Positions 1-19,700 are shown, counted from the stretch's first letter. The stretch: 64,000 nucleotides of DNA from Paralvinella palmiformis (GCA_025642065.1 JAODUP010000269.1:486501-550500), one strand, 5' to 3'. The notes: a model not told the origin generated them from the letters alone. Program-made: numbers and translations.

Positions 1-45
<45 letters not shown>
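1..45. repeat. (TA)n microsatellite at window edge
   Basis: The window opens inside a pure TA run. It lies in what should be an intron of the JNK gene that follows. The true length is unknown because it is cut by the window edge. Confidence 0.97.
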
Positions 46-6722
<6,677 letters not shown>

Positions 6723-9231
6723 TAATTGTTTTCTCCAGAACCATAGAGCTAAGCATCTCAACATGAGTCATTTCTCTGAGTGGTTACACACGTTCCGTCA
6801 CAGTATGCCTATAGCACAGACAAACTCTGTCCTCTCCAAACTGACATCCCTTTCTAACCTCGCAGCCAGTAAACTAAGATTTCATTAGCCTGTCACTGTC
6901 ACATGGAGATGAACACATCATGATGGATTTATTTCCAGGTTGTCAGTATTAGACAAAGTTTTTGTGGTAGTCTTGGGTTAGCATGCCAATACTTAGTGGA
7001 CCTGCATCATTCAGTTATTGTCTATGGTGGGCGTTGCCGGTTCATCTGTGAATTTCTGTTGAAATGTGGGCTGATAGATAATCCCAAGTCTGTGAAGTAT
7101 AATCAGGGTCTCATTTCTTTCTGCTGTAGATAAACTTTCCTGTAGGATGTCTCTGTACATTTTCAATATTCCAGCCAGTTAACGATGTTAATTCATAAAG
7201 CATTCAATGTGATATAGGTCAGTAAGGGTGGATTTTTCCTTTCCCGTCTGTTCGGCACATGCTGCTTTGTAAATCTGAACATTTCCAGTCTTTGCTATGA
7301 CGGCACACTGTCATCATATCACACAAAATTAGTCTTCAGAGAACCATTTGTCTGAGTTGAGCATATTTGCTTATTGTATTATATGATGTATTATATTACT
7401 GTTTATCCAATCATTGTTTGCTGCAGATTTTCAGTATGGTTGCAATTCAGCAATAGCAATGTTGTGTAACAGTGACATTTATCTGAATTTACATACTCCA
7501 ACAGATTTGAGTGAACAGGACTTGCGCTTTCAAATGAGCTAAGATATGTACATGACAGGTGGTCTTTTATTGCAATTTTTGAAGTTCGTTAGTGTACAAG
7601 TCCAAAGCAGTCCTTGTGTGAATGTCTAATGTGGATGATTTTAAACCTGGATTTCTGTTTGTGAACTAAATTTCAGGCAGTTAGTTTCCATGTTAGGTGT
7701 CAGGGGCTATATATTTAATGTGTACTTAAGGTTTCTTGTTGTAGTTTCCTGGCTGTTCATAACATGAATGCTGACTGTTTGCCGATGTCTTGTCTATTTT
7801 GGACCAGGTTTTTTTCCTCTTCACATTTTTTCTTATATTAATCTCAGCTGATTGTTATCACTTGCGTCAGCTGTTGAACCATGGTCATGCTAGCCGTGTG
7901 TGTGTCTGTGTGTGCAAGAATTTTGCCTTAAATGTAATTTATCTTATGAGAATCATTGCGTGAAATGATACCTGTATTCTGCCTCCTTAAAGGTAATACA
8001 AAAAGTCATTTTCAGATTTTGTCACTGATTTGTTAGCTCAAGGAAACAGTGGAGTTGATTTAATCGTATGTAAAAAATGAGGACTTTGTCTTTAATAGGG
8101 TACTTAGTTTATTAAACACATTATGTACAAAAACAATGTATCTTGCCCATGCTGGAATTTAGGAAAACCGGTGAACCTCTTCTAGCCCCAAATTATCCTT
8201 TTCGTTTACTACGGATATAATTTTTATGAAACTGAAGCTTGCCTATTCTAAAAACCACACACAACTCTTCTAGACCTATTCTAGGGTTTCAGTGCAGCGT
8301 GTACCTTGAATACTGGTCAAACCATAATCAGCTTTCCATGTTTTAGCTGTGAATTGCTAACAGTTTAATGTAGATATTTGATACTTATGATAAACAAAAC
8401 ATAGACCTCCATAAATCTTCAAATGATTCAATCAGTTTTTAGTGTAAACAAGATGTGACAACACTTACTTCACAATGGAGAAAATTCATCTTTTGTCTTT
8501 GTTTCTTTTATGTGTATAATCTGTATAGAATCACTATGATTTATCAGATATGTCTTGATGACCAGCATAAATAATTCTAGATTATACTGACAAAAGTAGT
8601 AGAAATAGACCCAAGAAATTTGAAAAGACATCAATTCATTCTGTTTATCACAAGTCCCACATCCCATTAGAAAAAAAAAACTTATTTATAACTTTAATTA
8701 TCTGCTAAAGTTAGCTATTCCAAAGTCACATTTGCAAGTTATTTAGAACATTGGTGAAACAAAAATATCAAGAAGGAAGTGAACCTACAAAAGTATAATC
8801 TTACAATATAAAATTGCCGACCAGACTCTTCGGGTGGCTGTACATGTAGATGACACACTCACATTGATGTATATGGTAACAGTAATGTTTGGCTGTGTAC
8901 ATATTTATAATGATATATGCAACTTGAAAAAAAACAGCCACTTGTATTTAAAAGACATTTTTCTTTTATTGAAAGCAACTTCAGTTTGGACAAATTTCGG
9001 TGTGTGTGTGTGTGTGTGTGTTATCCACAATGTAAATAAGGTTGAAAAGCCAGGTGTAAATCAAATTATCATATTGCATAAATTACTATTCCCTTTAGTT
9101 ACCAATTTGCAATACTAATTTATTCATCTGCAATAGCTTATTATAATAGAATAGAATGATGCAGTGATATGGCAAACTTATGTCATTCCTGTATTATTAA
9201 TGTATTGTGGTGTTCACTATTAGCATTGTGT

Positions 9232-9237
<6 letters not shown>

Positions 9238-9267
<30 letters not shown>
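9238..9267. repeat. (TG)n microsatellite
   Basis: A TG run of about 15 units. A second GT run lies at 9001-9020, and a TA run at 9822-9844 is followed by CA-rich sequence. Confidence 0.95.
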
Positions 9268-9269
<2 letters not shown>

Positions 9270-9816
9270 AGAGAGATAATACTATGGTACTCAACTGTGT
9301 TGTGCATGATATGTAATGTGTTATGTTTTACTACTTGGTGCCTAGTTTAGCTTGTGGATGACTGGTCATTGTTCACAATTATTTGTTTATTAGTTTATTT
9401 TGGACAGCATGATTGGATGGTTTACTTCGTTGTACCATTACAGCTGTTTCCATGGCTACAGTCACCAGGTACGCGTTAATTCAAAGTGTAGATGATGTAT
9501 TTAAACTTCACACATTCAGATGTCATTTTGTTATGACGGGCAGTATTCTTGAGAACGGGGTTAGTATAATTAATTGTGTGGGTTGTGTGTGGACAGGGAG
9601 GCATACAGATACACGTACAGACAAATGTATTAGCATGTGCATTTCAGCCTTTATGCATGTACATTCACTCACTCATTCACACACATACATACACACACAC
9701 AGAGCGAGAGAGTACACTTAAGTAGTGGTTTTGCTCATATTGTGCAATATGATCATTTCTAAAGAACGTTTTAAATGTTGAGTTGTGTATTAATTATTTG
9801 AGTCATATAATAATGT

Positions 9817-9853
<37 letters not shown>

Positions 9854-11194
9854 ACAACTAATGTTTGTTTTCCCCCCTCATTAGAAACACTAGTTTTTGA
9901 AGTAGCTGCGATAACAAATGCTTGATTATGCTGGTTCATGAACACAGATTAAATGCTTGTAATTTATTTGACATGTTTTGTTCGCATGTTTATGCTTTTG
10001 CACTTAATAGAACTGGCACAGATAGTTCTATATTATGCACAACACTGGTCTCATCATTCTAGACATTATTTCAGAAGATTTATCTTTCAGCTCATAATGT
10101 GTATTTGATATACAAGTTACAATTACCAAAAAGTGTATACATGTTCACACACCTTGTTTCTGTATAGAATTTATCCTAATTTAGCTGCAATCGTCACTTA
10201 TTAATCCTATACTGTATCTTAACATTCATTTGTTTTCATGTAAATTTAATTGAGAGTTCATACATAGAAGTTGTGGTGAACACTTTACAAAATTTTTGAA
10301 TATAAATTGCTGAAGTGAGAACAGTGAATAAACACAACATGATAGATGTAACGTGAAAATGAAGAATAGATTATGTTAATGAGTTATGTCTTAAGATATA
10401 TATATATATATAATATGCAAACATATATTACACAGAGAGAGGTATTTAAAACTGAGGTTATCGTTTACTTAAATAGAGACATGTGCATATAAAGGATTTA
10501 CTCGTTTCTGTGTCACTTTCATATTCACATATTCTTATGTAACTTGACTAACATAAATATAACCATGACGTTTTGCACTTACCCTTCAGATCATATTTTA
10601 GATCATTCTGTTGCCTTGTAAGCTTCAAGATTTATTGTCGTTTAATTTAGTGTGACCAGACAGAAATGTAATTGAGCATTAACTATAATTGTTATGTAAT
10701 CAGCTTATTTTGAGTTCTTGTTGTTGTTGTTATTATTATTATTATTACAGATCATTTCACATCTGGGTTTACTTACTGGAATTAAATCCATCATTTCCAT
10801 TATGATGTGCCATTTAATTGTGGAGTTGATATCAGTCAACAATTTGCACCATGTTGTCCATCAATCAAATCTTTGGTAACCCAACAAACATGTTTTGTTT
10901 TTTCTTATGTATTATTTAGATTAGAAAGTTACAGCTGAAGTTTAGAAAGTCTGACCGAGTTTTATCCTTATTTTTGAAAGCTCTCCTGTAAGCACCATCC
11001 TGGCCGTGTTTTAGCTTAACACCGTCTGGGCTGTTTATTGAGTTTTTTTCCTCTTTATTGTGCACTTGAAATTATAATGACATGTTTAAAAACTCAACAA
11101 AAACCTCATCATGTGATTTTCTGTATGGATTATTGAGTGGTGACTATACGTGTCTGTGTGTGTGTATGTGCAAGTTTCAGTACTGTTCTAGGGG

Positions 11195-11830
11195 ACACCC
11201 TAGGCTCGAAGCATGCGGACTGACTGCGCGCTTAAGCGATTAGGTACGAGTGTAGGTGTTTCTTTCTCTCGGTGTGTGTGTGTGTGTGTTGTCGATCAAT
11301 GTTCATATCACTCACTAATGACTGTTCTGTGGAAGCATGCGTGTCCCTTTTTTTTGTTACCGTCATTTCATAGTGAACGTTGCTGTCTATACGAAGAGTA
11401 GTCATCATTTTACCGGTCTTCTATTGTAACCATATCCATATAAGTGTAGCTTGGTGATAGCCATATGCCAATGATTGCAAGAAGTCGGCTTGCTTAGACG
11501 CTGATGTGCAAACGAGACGATTCCGTGTTCTTCATACAACTCACCACATTGGCATAGGGGTATCGCCACGTGGGGTGGGTGCGCCGCCGTCACTGACCAG
11601 TGTTGGGCAGAAACTATTGAGTGTTAAACGTGTCCGTGTTGTGAGGAAACGAACTTGTATGACTGATTGTAAGATCTCTAACCCGGCCAACATTGTCTGT
11701 GACAGTGCTATTTTAGCTGGGGATTGTTGGGTTATGGCTATCGGCAGATTCAGCAATGTGAAAAATAAACTAGAACAAAGCAGTCATCGTGTTGCGTTCG
11801 TTTTTTGTGTGTAGAGGGAACAGTATACGC
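11195..11830. other. CpG-richer unassigned segment
   Basis: This patch has many more CG dinucleotides (for example GCGCGCTTAAGCG, ATCGCCACGTGG, GCGCCGCCG) than the AT-rich DNA around it. Both strands hold open frames of 62-102 codons, overlapping at 11405-11814, but none shows a domain or splice structure I recognise. It could be a CpG-type promoter or 5' exon, a non-coding RNA, or an older insertion. No function is claimed. Confidence 0.35.
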
Positions 11831-12284
11831 GCAACAACATATGGATGGGAAAGGTGCTTATTAAACAAATCCGGCCTGTTAAATCTCGACATGTTAAAAA
11901 TCTGACGTTTGTCAATAATTTTCTGTTGTCATGTATGACAGTTAGGGCATATCGAGGTAATGTGTGAAATTATAATTGGTGAGGTTGTAGGAACTGAGCA
12001 GAATAAATGCGATTCGTGTCATCTGGATATTAAGTATGAGATATCTGCGGTGCAGTATTTTCAGCTCCTGCAACGGTATTACATACACACACACAGATAT
12101 ATATATAATAGCTATATTAACTGGTTTATAACTAGATCAATAAAGTCATTGGGTGCTCCAATATCACAATGCATTTGTTAGAGCACTGCTCTTCAAACAT
12201 TCAGTTGGGGGTTAGAATCAGGCTTATGCCTGTTTTCTGGGCTCTGTGTCTTAGGTAGTTGTCTCGTGGCAATATTGGGGCGCC

Positions 12285-12456
12285 TCCGTGGTCTAGTTGG
12301 ACCACAGATCACTACCGCCTGATTTCGAATCTCGGCTTGGTCATATCTGAAGGGTGTTCCATCTTTAACTTCGCTTCAGTAGCTTTGGAGGTCGCTCGGT
12401 CCATTTAGCCTATCATGTGCACAAAAGTGGCCGTAAAACCACATCATCATCATCAT
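12285..12456 (+). mobile_element. tRNA-derived SINE, family A, copy 1
   Basis: The head has a pol III A box (TGGTCTAGTTGGA) and a B box-like GATTTCGAATCTCGG, about 30 nt apart as in tRNA-derived SINEs. The body reads CATATCTGAAGGGTGTTCC, then a CTTTGGAGGTCGCTCGG block, then CACAAAAGTGGCCGTAAAACC, and ends in a (CAT)n tail. Five more copies of the same unit occur in this window, which confirms it as one dispersed family. It is not a working tRNA gene: no tRNA fold can be closed after the B box. Confidence 0.93.
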
Positions 12457-12519
12457 GGCCATATTTTCCAGATGTGACCAGCATAAACAACTTCAGATTA
12501 GAAAATTTAATAATCATTG

Positions 12520-12700
12520 GGATGTCTCGATTCATAGCCTAATCGGTAGCGCGGTTGGGTACACGCATTTAACACCTGGGTTCAAATCCCGACCGGGCTG
12601 TGCTGAAAGGTAATTCAGCTTCTACTTCCTCTTGTTACATTTGGAGAAAATCTTAACGACCATGTGAACAGAAGTGGCTGCAGAACGCCAACATTTATAT
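12520..12700 (+). mobile_element. tRNA-derived SINE, family B
   Basis: A second SINE head begins near CGATTCATAGCCTAATCGG (A box like) with the B box GGGTTCAAATCCC. The 3' body (GTGCTGAAAGGTAATTCAGC, CATTTGGAG, CATGTGAACAGAAGTGGC, TGCAGAACGCC) aligns in order with the body of family A. So A and B appear to share a body under different tRNA-like heads. Only one copy is seen. Confidence 0.75.
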
Positions 12701-13253
12701 TGTTCTATTTCACGCCCCTGAGGGGTGTTTATAAATATACTGCATTCAAGCTAGTTTAAAATAGTTTGTACACTAAACATATTTATTTCCTTATACGACA
12801 ATATTTATGTTTTGTTAAGCACACGGTGTTGTTGTAAAGATTAATAAAAAGTACTGCTATTCTTAACTTCAGCAGTAAAATGATTAGTGAAATATTATTA
12901 GACATGTTACTAATGTTCAACAGTTTGATTATCAAATAATTATTTACTTTAGCCAACAAGTATATGTTCATCCTTAATCATTATTGTAAGATGACATTTT
13001 GCATTTGTATAATACACTACCATACCGCTCAAATTCATTCTATGATGCATGTCTGAAGGCTCCGAACTACAAACATTTGAACCTGTGCTACTTGCTCTCC
13101 ATTAAATAGCATAATACAATAAATCCATTATAAAAAAATATTTGTATACTTAATTACAAGTAACAAAAGAAACGGGTTGATTACTTCAGGTAAACGTCAC
13201 TGTAAACTATCTATATATTTGTGTGTCTAAAACATCAAGATTAGCTACAACTG

Positions 13254-14478
13254 TTATTCAGCCAATTTTCTAATTACATTTTCCGTCAGCTTCGATTCAA
13301 ACACTACAGTCATTCCCCTGGAAGTCCTCCGTATGCGTATGATGTCAAACTTTAATAAAGCAGCCATATCCTTTTCTGAACAGATTGATATCAGCTTAAG
13401 AAGGGGAATGCCCTGTCCGCTTGACGATTCCACCACATCTATGGCCTTTCTAGCTGATGCCGATTTGCAGACATCCATCAACTTTTCCCGTTCTTTGTTC
13501 ATCAGTTCCTTGGATGTCTTCTTAAAAGAGACATTCATCGCTCGGCTTCTCTTGAACGCAATCAGATGGTAGACTCGTCCACCGACTAAACTATATATCT
13601 GTTCGGCTTCTTCGATGCCGATATTATAGTTACTGTGAGCTTCCTTCTCGCCAGATAACATCAGCGGCTCCCCAAGAAAAGCAATCGCTTGTTCCTTGCT
13701 CATGTCTTCGGCATAAATTGGCGCTGCTGCCCTTGACCAGTTGCTGGCATGTGATTGCATCACTTTCGAGAGTCTTCTCGTCGTTACATATGAAGATCAC
13801 CTTGACTATATTCATGTCAGCCCAAAGTTTTGCTTTGCCTTGTATTTTTTCCAGTGCACCAGGCATGTGCGCAGTCAAGTTGTTCACGCCGTCCAGCACA
13901 AGGACAACAGGACGGCCAGTCTTCTGTGTGTATTTGAATGCAGAAACTTCAATGGCATCCAACACCCTGCTGAGCTTCTGATGAGCGTCGCGCTTTGGGA
14001 ACGAGTCAATTCGCATCATGAAATCGGCCAAGAATTTCATACTGATGTGCTCGTCGAAGAAAAAGTTAACTGCCGAGGCCAAGGTGTCGGGGAATGATTT
14101 TCCCTGCAATACGTGAACGAAGACCGGAGCTCCTAAATTTCTCTGACCTCGTGTGTCCATCAACCTTCGCACGATTTCCACGATACTCCTCGTTTTTCCG
14201 CAACCGACGCCGCCATTGACTAAGTAATACTGGTTACACACTTTGGGCATCAGTGCGTTCGTCAGTCGATCTTCTAAGTCGGATCTAGGATAGTATTTCA
14301 TTTCAGAACTGTTATTGGTGAATGGGGGTAAGATGTTGCCTTTCGCGAACGCTTCCTCCATGGCACGGTACCTGTTATTATCTTTGTATGCGACGTAGGT
14401 ACCGGTGGAGAAGACACTGGCTATTGTTAATCCACTTTTAGAACCTAGTAGGCGAAACAGCCTCTCTGCGAAAGCCAT
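13254..14478 (-). pseudogene. P-loop ATPase (AAA/STAND-like), intronless, one frameshift
   Basis: About 408 residues are encoded on the minus strand in two frames joined near 13730. Part 1 (from ATG at 14478) has a hydrophobic N-terminal stretch at residues 17-30, Walker A GGVGCGKT at 89-96, Walker B VVLVLDG at 191-197 and a sensor-1-like VIFICND at 227-233. Part 2 (to the stop at 13254) starts with YAEDMSKEQAIAFL, as expected right after sensor 1 in STAND/AAA ATPases, and ends in a helical, winged-helix-like tail. The shift lies in AAGGGCAGCAGC; one extra G would explain it. Alternatives are assembly error, real pseudogenisation, or a programmed shift. ATG 14478 is chosen because TTGGATTTTCAG directly before it is a good splice acceptor, which implies a 5' UTR intron; an upstream ATG at 14493 would be intronic. 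The coding part looks richer in G+C than its surroundings. Family and substrate are not known to me. Confidence 0.72.
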
Positions 14479-15369
14479 CTGAAAATCCAACATGGTTACA
14501 ATGTTATCATTATAAACAGTTCTGCCATTATCGTTGAAAATGGCATTAAAATATACCTCGATCTGAGTTGTTCTTGCTTTAAAACATCGTCATTAAATGT
14601 CAAAAAAAGTGTGCATTAATCGTCTTCGTCATCATAATATTTACTGACACGAAGGTAGAATAAATGTCACATCGAGGGAAAGGTGAACAGCGTAAATTTA
14701 TTATATATCCAATTACTTATACCTTTCGTCCAGTTCGAATTATCTATTTGGAATTCGAGTTGAATATATATATATATATATATATAATAACTCGGGGCAC
14801 GAACAGTTATATAATTTACCCTAAAAATATAATCTATTAGCCGTAAACTAACTTGTTAGCAATACAATAAGTTGACGTCTTACCTGAAAGTCATGCGAGG
14901 TTATTCTTTTTATTTATATTTGACTATAATGCTAGTCGTGCTTTATGTGTTGTTCCAACAGAAGTCAAATGGTAACTGAACAGACTTAATTAGATTTGTT
15001 TGGCAGTCGCCGTTTTCCACTTCACAGAAGATACACATGACAACATCGTCTCTAGCAACACACAGTTTTGACAAGCTAAAACAATTAGCTGTCAAAACAC
15101 AAATGGTTATGGTAATTATAATGCAGTCATGATTAATTACGTTGGTTCTATCTTGTTCCAAACCTGTTAAACCGTGACTTGTTGAATTAACTTGTGCTAG
15201 TTAATTGACGTAACACAAATCACTATTATAAAGAAAATAACACGTTTCCTTCGTTGAGACATGCAAACTGGAAATGACAATATAGCTATTTGAACATGCC
15301 AGTAATTGCCTAAATTGCAGATTACAAAAGCCATAATATCCCAGAAGTACTGCCAGTGACAATAATGAT
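14479..15369. other. Upstream region of ATPase, no gene seen
   Basis: AT-rich sequence with a (TA)n run at 14766-14785. It should contain the 5' UTR intron and promoter of the minus-strand ATPase, but no promoter element is clear. Short open frames on the minus strand (14943-15401) have no recognisable domain. Confidence 0.4.
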
Positions 15370-16735
15370 ATATAATAATAATAGTATTTTACATAGCGCA
15401 ATATTCAACTTGAATTGCTTTAAGATGCTTTGCATTTAAAACATAATTAAAACATTTTCTGAGCTCATATAACACAAATACATTTCATACATAATAAACT
15501 CGTTTAAATATTATAAATCCGCCAATTTAAATAAGTGGGCTTTAAGAACCTTACAAAATATTTTCTTTACTTGCTGCGAGTTTGTTATGGTTTGTCAACT
15601 TATTCCACAGCCTGGGAGCTGATGCTCGGAAGGAATTTTGTACCATAAAAGTGAATAAGACTCAGATCGAAGCATTCTCGCTGGTATTGGGGGTTATTAT
15701 ATAACAATACATTGCCATAGTCCAATCGAGAAATAGTAAGACTTGGACTAAAGTCTTGCATGTCTCATCATTTATGTACTATTATAAGTCCTATATTTCT
15801 TATTTGATAATAACAGGACTTACATATACAATTCACCTGCCTATCAATTCCTAGAGTATGATCTAATATTAGCTCTAGATTTCTTACAGACATGGAATAA
15901 TTTATATAACTGGATCCATCCCATTTATCACATGGCTTTAAAGTTATATACACTTGCGTATCATCGACATAACAATATGCAGAGTTCTGTCGGCGAGATA
16001 CGACTTTACTCGAGTTAAGGCCTTTTCCTTGATTCCAAAGGAGAATTCTAAACGCTTCAGTAGAATTGAAAGCTGCAGATAAATCAAGCATAATTAATGC
16101 AGTTATGGATCCTTCATGAAGAGCCACATCAATGGAACTGTTCATTTTCAAGAGATCAGTGTCAGTTGAATGACCTCTACAATAAGCAGACTGATAAAGT
16201 TCATTGATATCATTGTGCTCTAAGTGTTCTTCTATACGCCTTGCTACTAGCTTTTCAATAAGCTTAGAGATGAAGGGAAGGTTAGAAATAGGACAATAAT
16301 TCTTCATATCTTCCTTATTGAACCCAGATCTCTTAAGCAGCGGGGTTATGGTCGCTCGTTTCAAACACAACGGCATCACTGACTCATCCATTGACCTATT
16401 GATAACAGCTGTTATCAGTGGCAGAAAGTGATCCACACATTTCTTCATAAGCCCAGTGGGCAGTGGATTCAAGTCACATGACTTGTTCGGAGACTTGATT
16501 ATTATCTCTTTGACCTCAACCTCAGAAGTCGGTCGTAACAACTCTACCATTTTCCCATTAAACATAACAACTGCATTCATTGAGATATTGCAGATAGTAT
16601 TTGGGGTATCAGAAATGATCTTATTCTTGATGATTGTTGTTTTCCTCATGAAATAATTGCTGAACTTGTCTGCCAGGATTTCAGCAGAGGTAAAACGTGG
16701 AAGAAAGTTAATTTTGATATTTTCCATATTCCTCT
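15370..16735 (-). mobile_element. Non-LTR retrotransposon (LINE) remnant, RT with internal deletion
   Basis: The minus-strand frame at 16727-15768 reads the RT fingers and palm: FNKEDMKNYCPISNLPFISK, LYQSAYCRGHSTDTDLL, LMLDLSAAFN-like motif A and AYCYVDDTQVYI (motif C, YVDD). The segment that should lie between motif A and motif C is missing, so there is an internal deletion. Beyond 15768 a C-terminal piece (ASAPRLWNK) is visible near 15620-15600. The 3' end is at about 15370-15450, with an ATAATAATAGTATTTTACATAGCGC-type tail shared with two other places (34841-34935 and 37436-37503). No endonuclease is seen. It is dead. Confidence 0.88.
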
Positions 16736-19700
16736 ATCTTTGTGGAATAATAACACTTCTCTTCGAGTAGTAGTGTATTCAATTTTTCTATAGAGATACC
16801 TGTATATTTCAAAGTGCACCATTAACAATGTGTTCATATTTCGGCACCAAAATATAATGATACGTTGTAAAGCAAATGTCGCGTGTAAAAACATAAATTA
16901 AACCAACATTTTAAATATAGAAAATCAAAAGTAATATCGAATAGGTCTAATGCTTAGCTTCAATCTTAGCGGAATTCCCTTATAATAATAATAATTATTA
17001 TTATTTTATTTATTTATTTGAGCCCGCATCTAATAAAGACTGATGGAACCGGATAAAACTCAATAGACGATGGTTTTATATCATTTCCAGATATACACTC
17101 CACTGACGTAAAGAATCAATTATACCATTATACTTTTTTTATTAGAGTAATAATTTCATATATTGTCTAATCACAACTGACTGAGTTGACATTATTTGTG
17201 AACAATCTCCCGGGAACAGTGTCGTGGTTATAAATACAAGTATAAATATATCAAGATAACAAACACTTGTAAAAGACTGAACCTAAAGAGTATAATCGTA
17301 CAATTGAATGTCGCAAGATTTACTTAAGTACTTTTTTACATTGAATATAATAAAAGCTGGCAGTACATTGGAAGTGTGTGCTCGCTTACCTAAGATCGCT
17401 TGATCCAAACACTTTGATTCTCGTTTTTGCATACTGTCAGAAATAACATTAAATCATTTTAATTTCACACAACAATTTGAGTCTGCAAATTGTTCTCTAG
17501 AGGAGTGGCCTACCATCACATGAGAGTCGGGAGTAACAAATCCCGATCGTGCACAAGCCGTAGGAGGAGCGATGACGACTATTAATTTGGATTTTCAACA
17601 TGTTCTATGCAGTAATCAGATATAACTGCACTCGGACAAGATTCCAGTTGACTAATACCCACCAGAAAAAACATCGGACAGAAACCCACTGAATTAACAC
17701 TCCACTTGAACAAAACCCACATCAATCATTAAAAAAGATCTTTGTTCTTTTTAATTTTGTACATCACGTATACGACAAATATATCAGTAGAACAATCTCC
17801 TACTTCCCTCTAACGGCGTCCAATGTTATTCAGTGTATCTGGAAGTGAACTGGTGCCGCCACGACAGTCAGGAGAGAGAATGTGTCGGTTTGTCGTTTGG
17901 CTGTGTTCACGCCTGGCAGCAGTCTTCACGCCGTTCTCACTGCTGAACGCTGTGCGGCTAGAACACTCCCATCTCTCATTCCCGATCTTGTCGATGTATT
18001 ATCAGCAATGTTTCAGTTGTTGTTGTTGTAGAAATTTGTAGTACACACCCATCACTGTCGCCTATTGGGTGTAACCAAACGTCCCACATGTAGCTGTGAT
18101 GTAATTAGCATTTAAGGCAAACCATTTAATATTACATGGCTCCCCTATCACGTGCTGTCAACAATTTTCTCCATTGATCCCATCCGTAGTTAGTTGGCTT
18201 CTCATCAATTAAGATCGTACAATTACAACAGATAGCTACTCATTTGCTGAGTGACTTTCATGGCTTCTTAACGATGAACAAAATTTCAATTAAAACGGTT
18301 TCTTTGAAGTGCAGTTAGAAATCTACTTACAATAGATTCATATAATTAACTGTAACATTTATCAAAACTTTTTCCAAAGCGGAGTTCTCTCCCAAATTCT
18401 CATAAATGGGTGGGTTTTGCAATGGCAAAGAGATTCAATAGACTTTGCCAATTAAACTAGTGACATCTGTCGGCAGGATTTTGAACTACTACAACGGGTC
18501 GTAGACACGACCCCTTAATCGCAGTCTGCATCACTCTTCCTTTTCAGTGCGTAAGCGAGATTTGTTGGTATATTTTAACGATCATTGCGGATGATAATAT
18601 TCCCCGATTCCAACAGTCAGTACAGGAAAATGAAAGTTAAGGTGATATTTAGTATATTTCTATTCAAAGAAGACTGATTTAGTAAACAAAATAGATTAAA
18701 TTGGAAATTCTATGTGGTAGTTCGCAGAACACATTTTCAGTGTACAAGCGGATTGCCGTATTCGTATCGAAAGTTTATGTGTAGGCAGTCGCTTTCCCAT
18801 AGTGTTTCTTTAATACACTTCTTGGCATTTATAATAATATCAGAAATGGATATGGCAGTTGTAATATTATCATTTTACCAGGACAATTCAGAGATATCTT
18901 CAACGGTTTGTTTTATTTGTGGTCATTTTCTGTGTAGAACACTCGCCATCGTCTAGCAGCAGACTCATGGCGCATGCCTACGTCAGTGATAATGCGATGG
19001 CATAGATAGCTAATTCTAATAAACAATTAAGCGGGTGTGCTATCTGAATCGGAAATACTCATGAAATCGGAGACATTGTCTTACACAAAATATTGATTGA
19101 TAGAGCAATAATCCGGCATTGATATATTGCATTTGTGTATTATTTCACGTGAATTAACGTGAACCATGAATTGATTTTAAAATGTAAATAAACCCCGTCT
19201 GTCGCCATTTCAATTTTCAAGCGATAATCGATACTAGCGGACTTCGCTAAAGAAATAATTACTCTCATTTTTTCACTTTGTTAACAATAACAACATTTAA
19301 TAGTGGAATATGCTGAACAACAAGAAACTAATCTATCACTAGAAGTATTTTCCTATCTGTATTCCAATTGTATTACGCAGTAGTTCATTGTTCAAAACGA
19401 GATGTTCAGAAGAAGAAGAATCCGGCTCACATTGAAAACCACGAAGCTCCGCCTCCGCTGTTCTGGGCGGTGACCCGGCGGTGACCCGAAGAGTAAAAGC
19501 CCGCGAAAATTAGTTGGCAAGGTTGATTGATTTGTTGTTTCTTTGATTGTTTCTTTCAATATCCAGGATGATTCCTTGCGAAATCAGACACTACCATTAA
19601 TATTTTTTGGGGGATTTGCTTTCAGCGAAAACCATGCGCTATTATAACCATCATCATTATCATAATCTCATCATCAGCATGCTTAGTACATGTATCAATC

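Larger units (their letters stand above)
6723..12284 (+). other. JNK 3' UTR and intergenic region
   Basis: After the JNK stop there is a long AT-rich stretch with no recognisable coding exon. The first 1-1.5 kb is probably 3' UTR, but I could not fix a poly(A) site; AATAAA occurs at about 10330, which would be a very long UTR. Microsatellites lie at 9001-9020 (GT), 9238-9267 (TG), 9822-9844 (TA) and 10398-10412 (TA). Open frames here are repeat-derived or short. Confidence 0.5.

Noticed and set aside
12285..12360. tRNA gene-like A and B boxes
   Set aside because: The same unit recurs six times with a constant non-tRNA body and no acceptor stem can pair, so these are SINE promoters and not tRNA genes.
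13700..13740. Programmed ribosomal frameshift in the ATPase
   Set aside because: There is no classic slippery heptamer and no clear downstream stem. A simple one-base lesion or sequencing error is more likely, though this should be checked.
13718..14097. Plus-strand open frames opposite the ATPase
   Set aside because: They are antisense shadows of a strongly coding minus-strand frame with Walker motifs.
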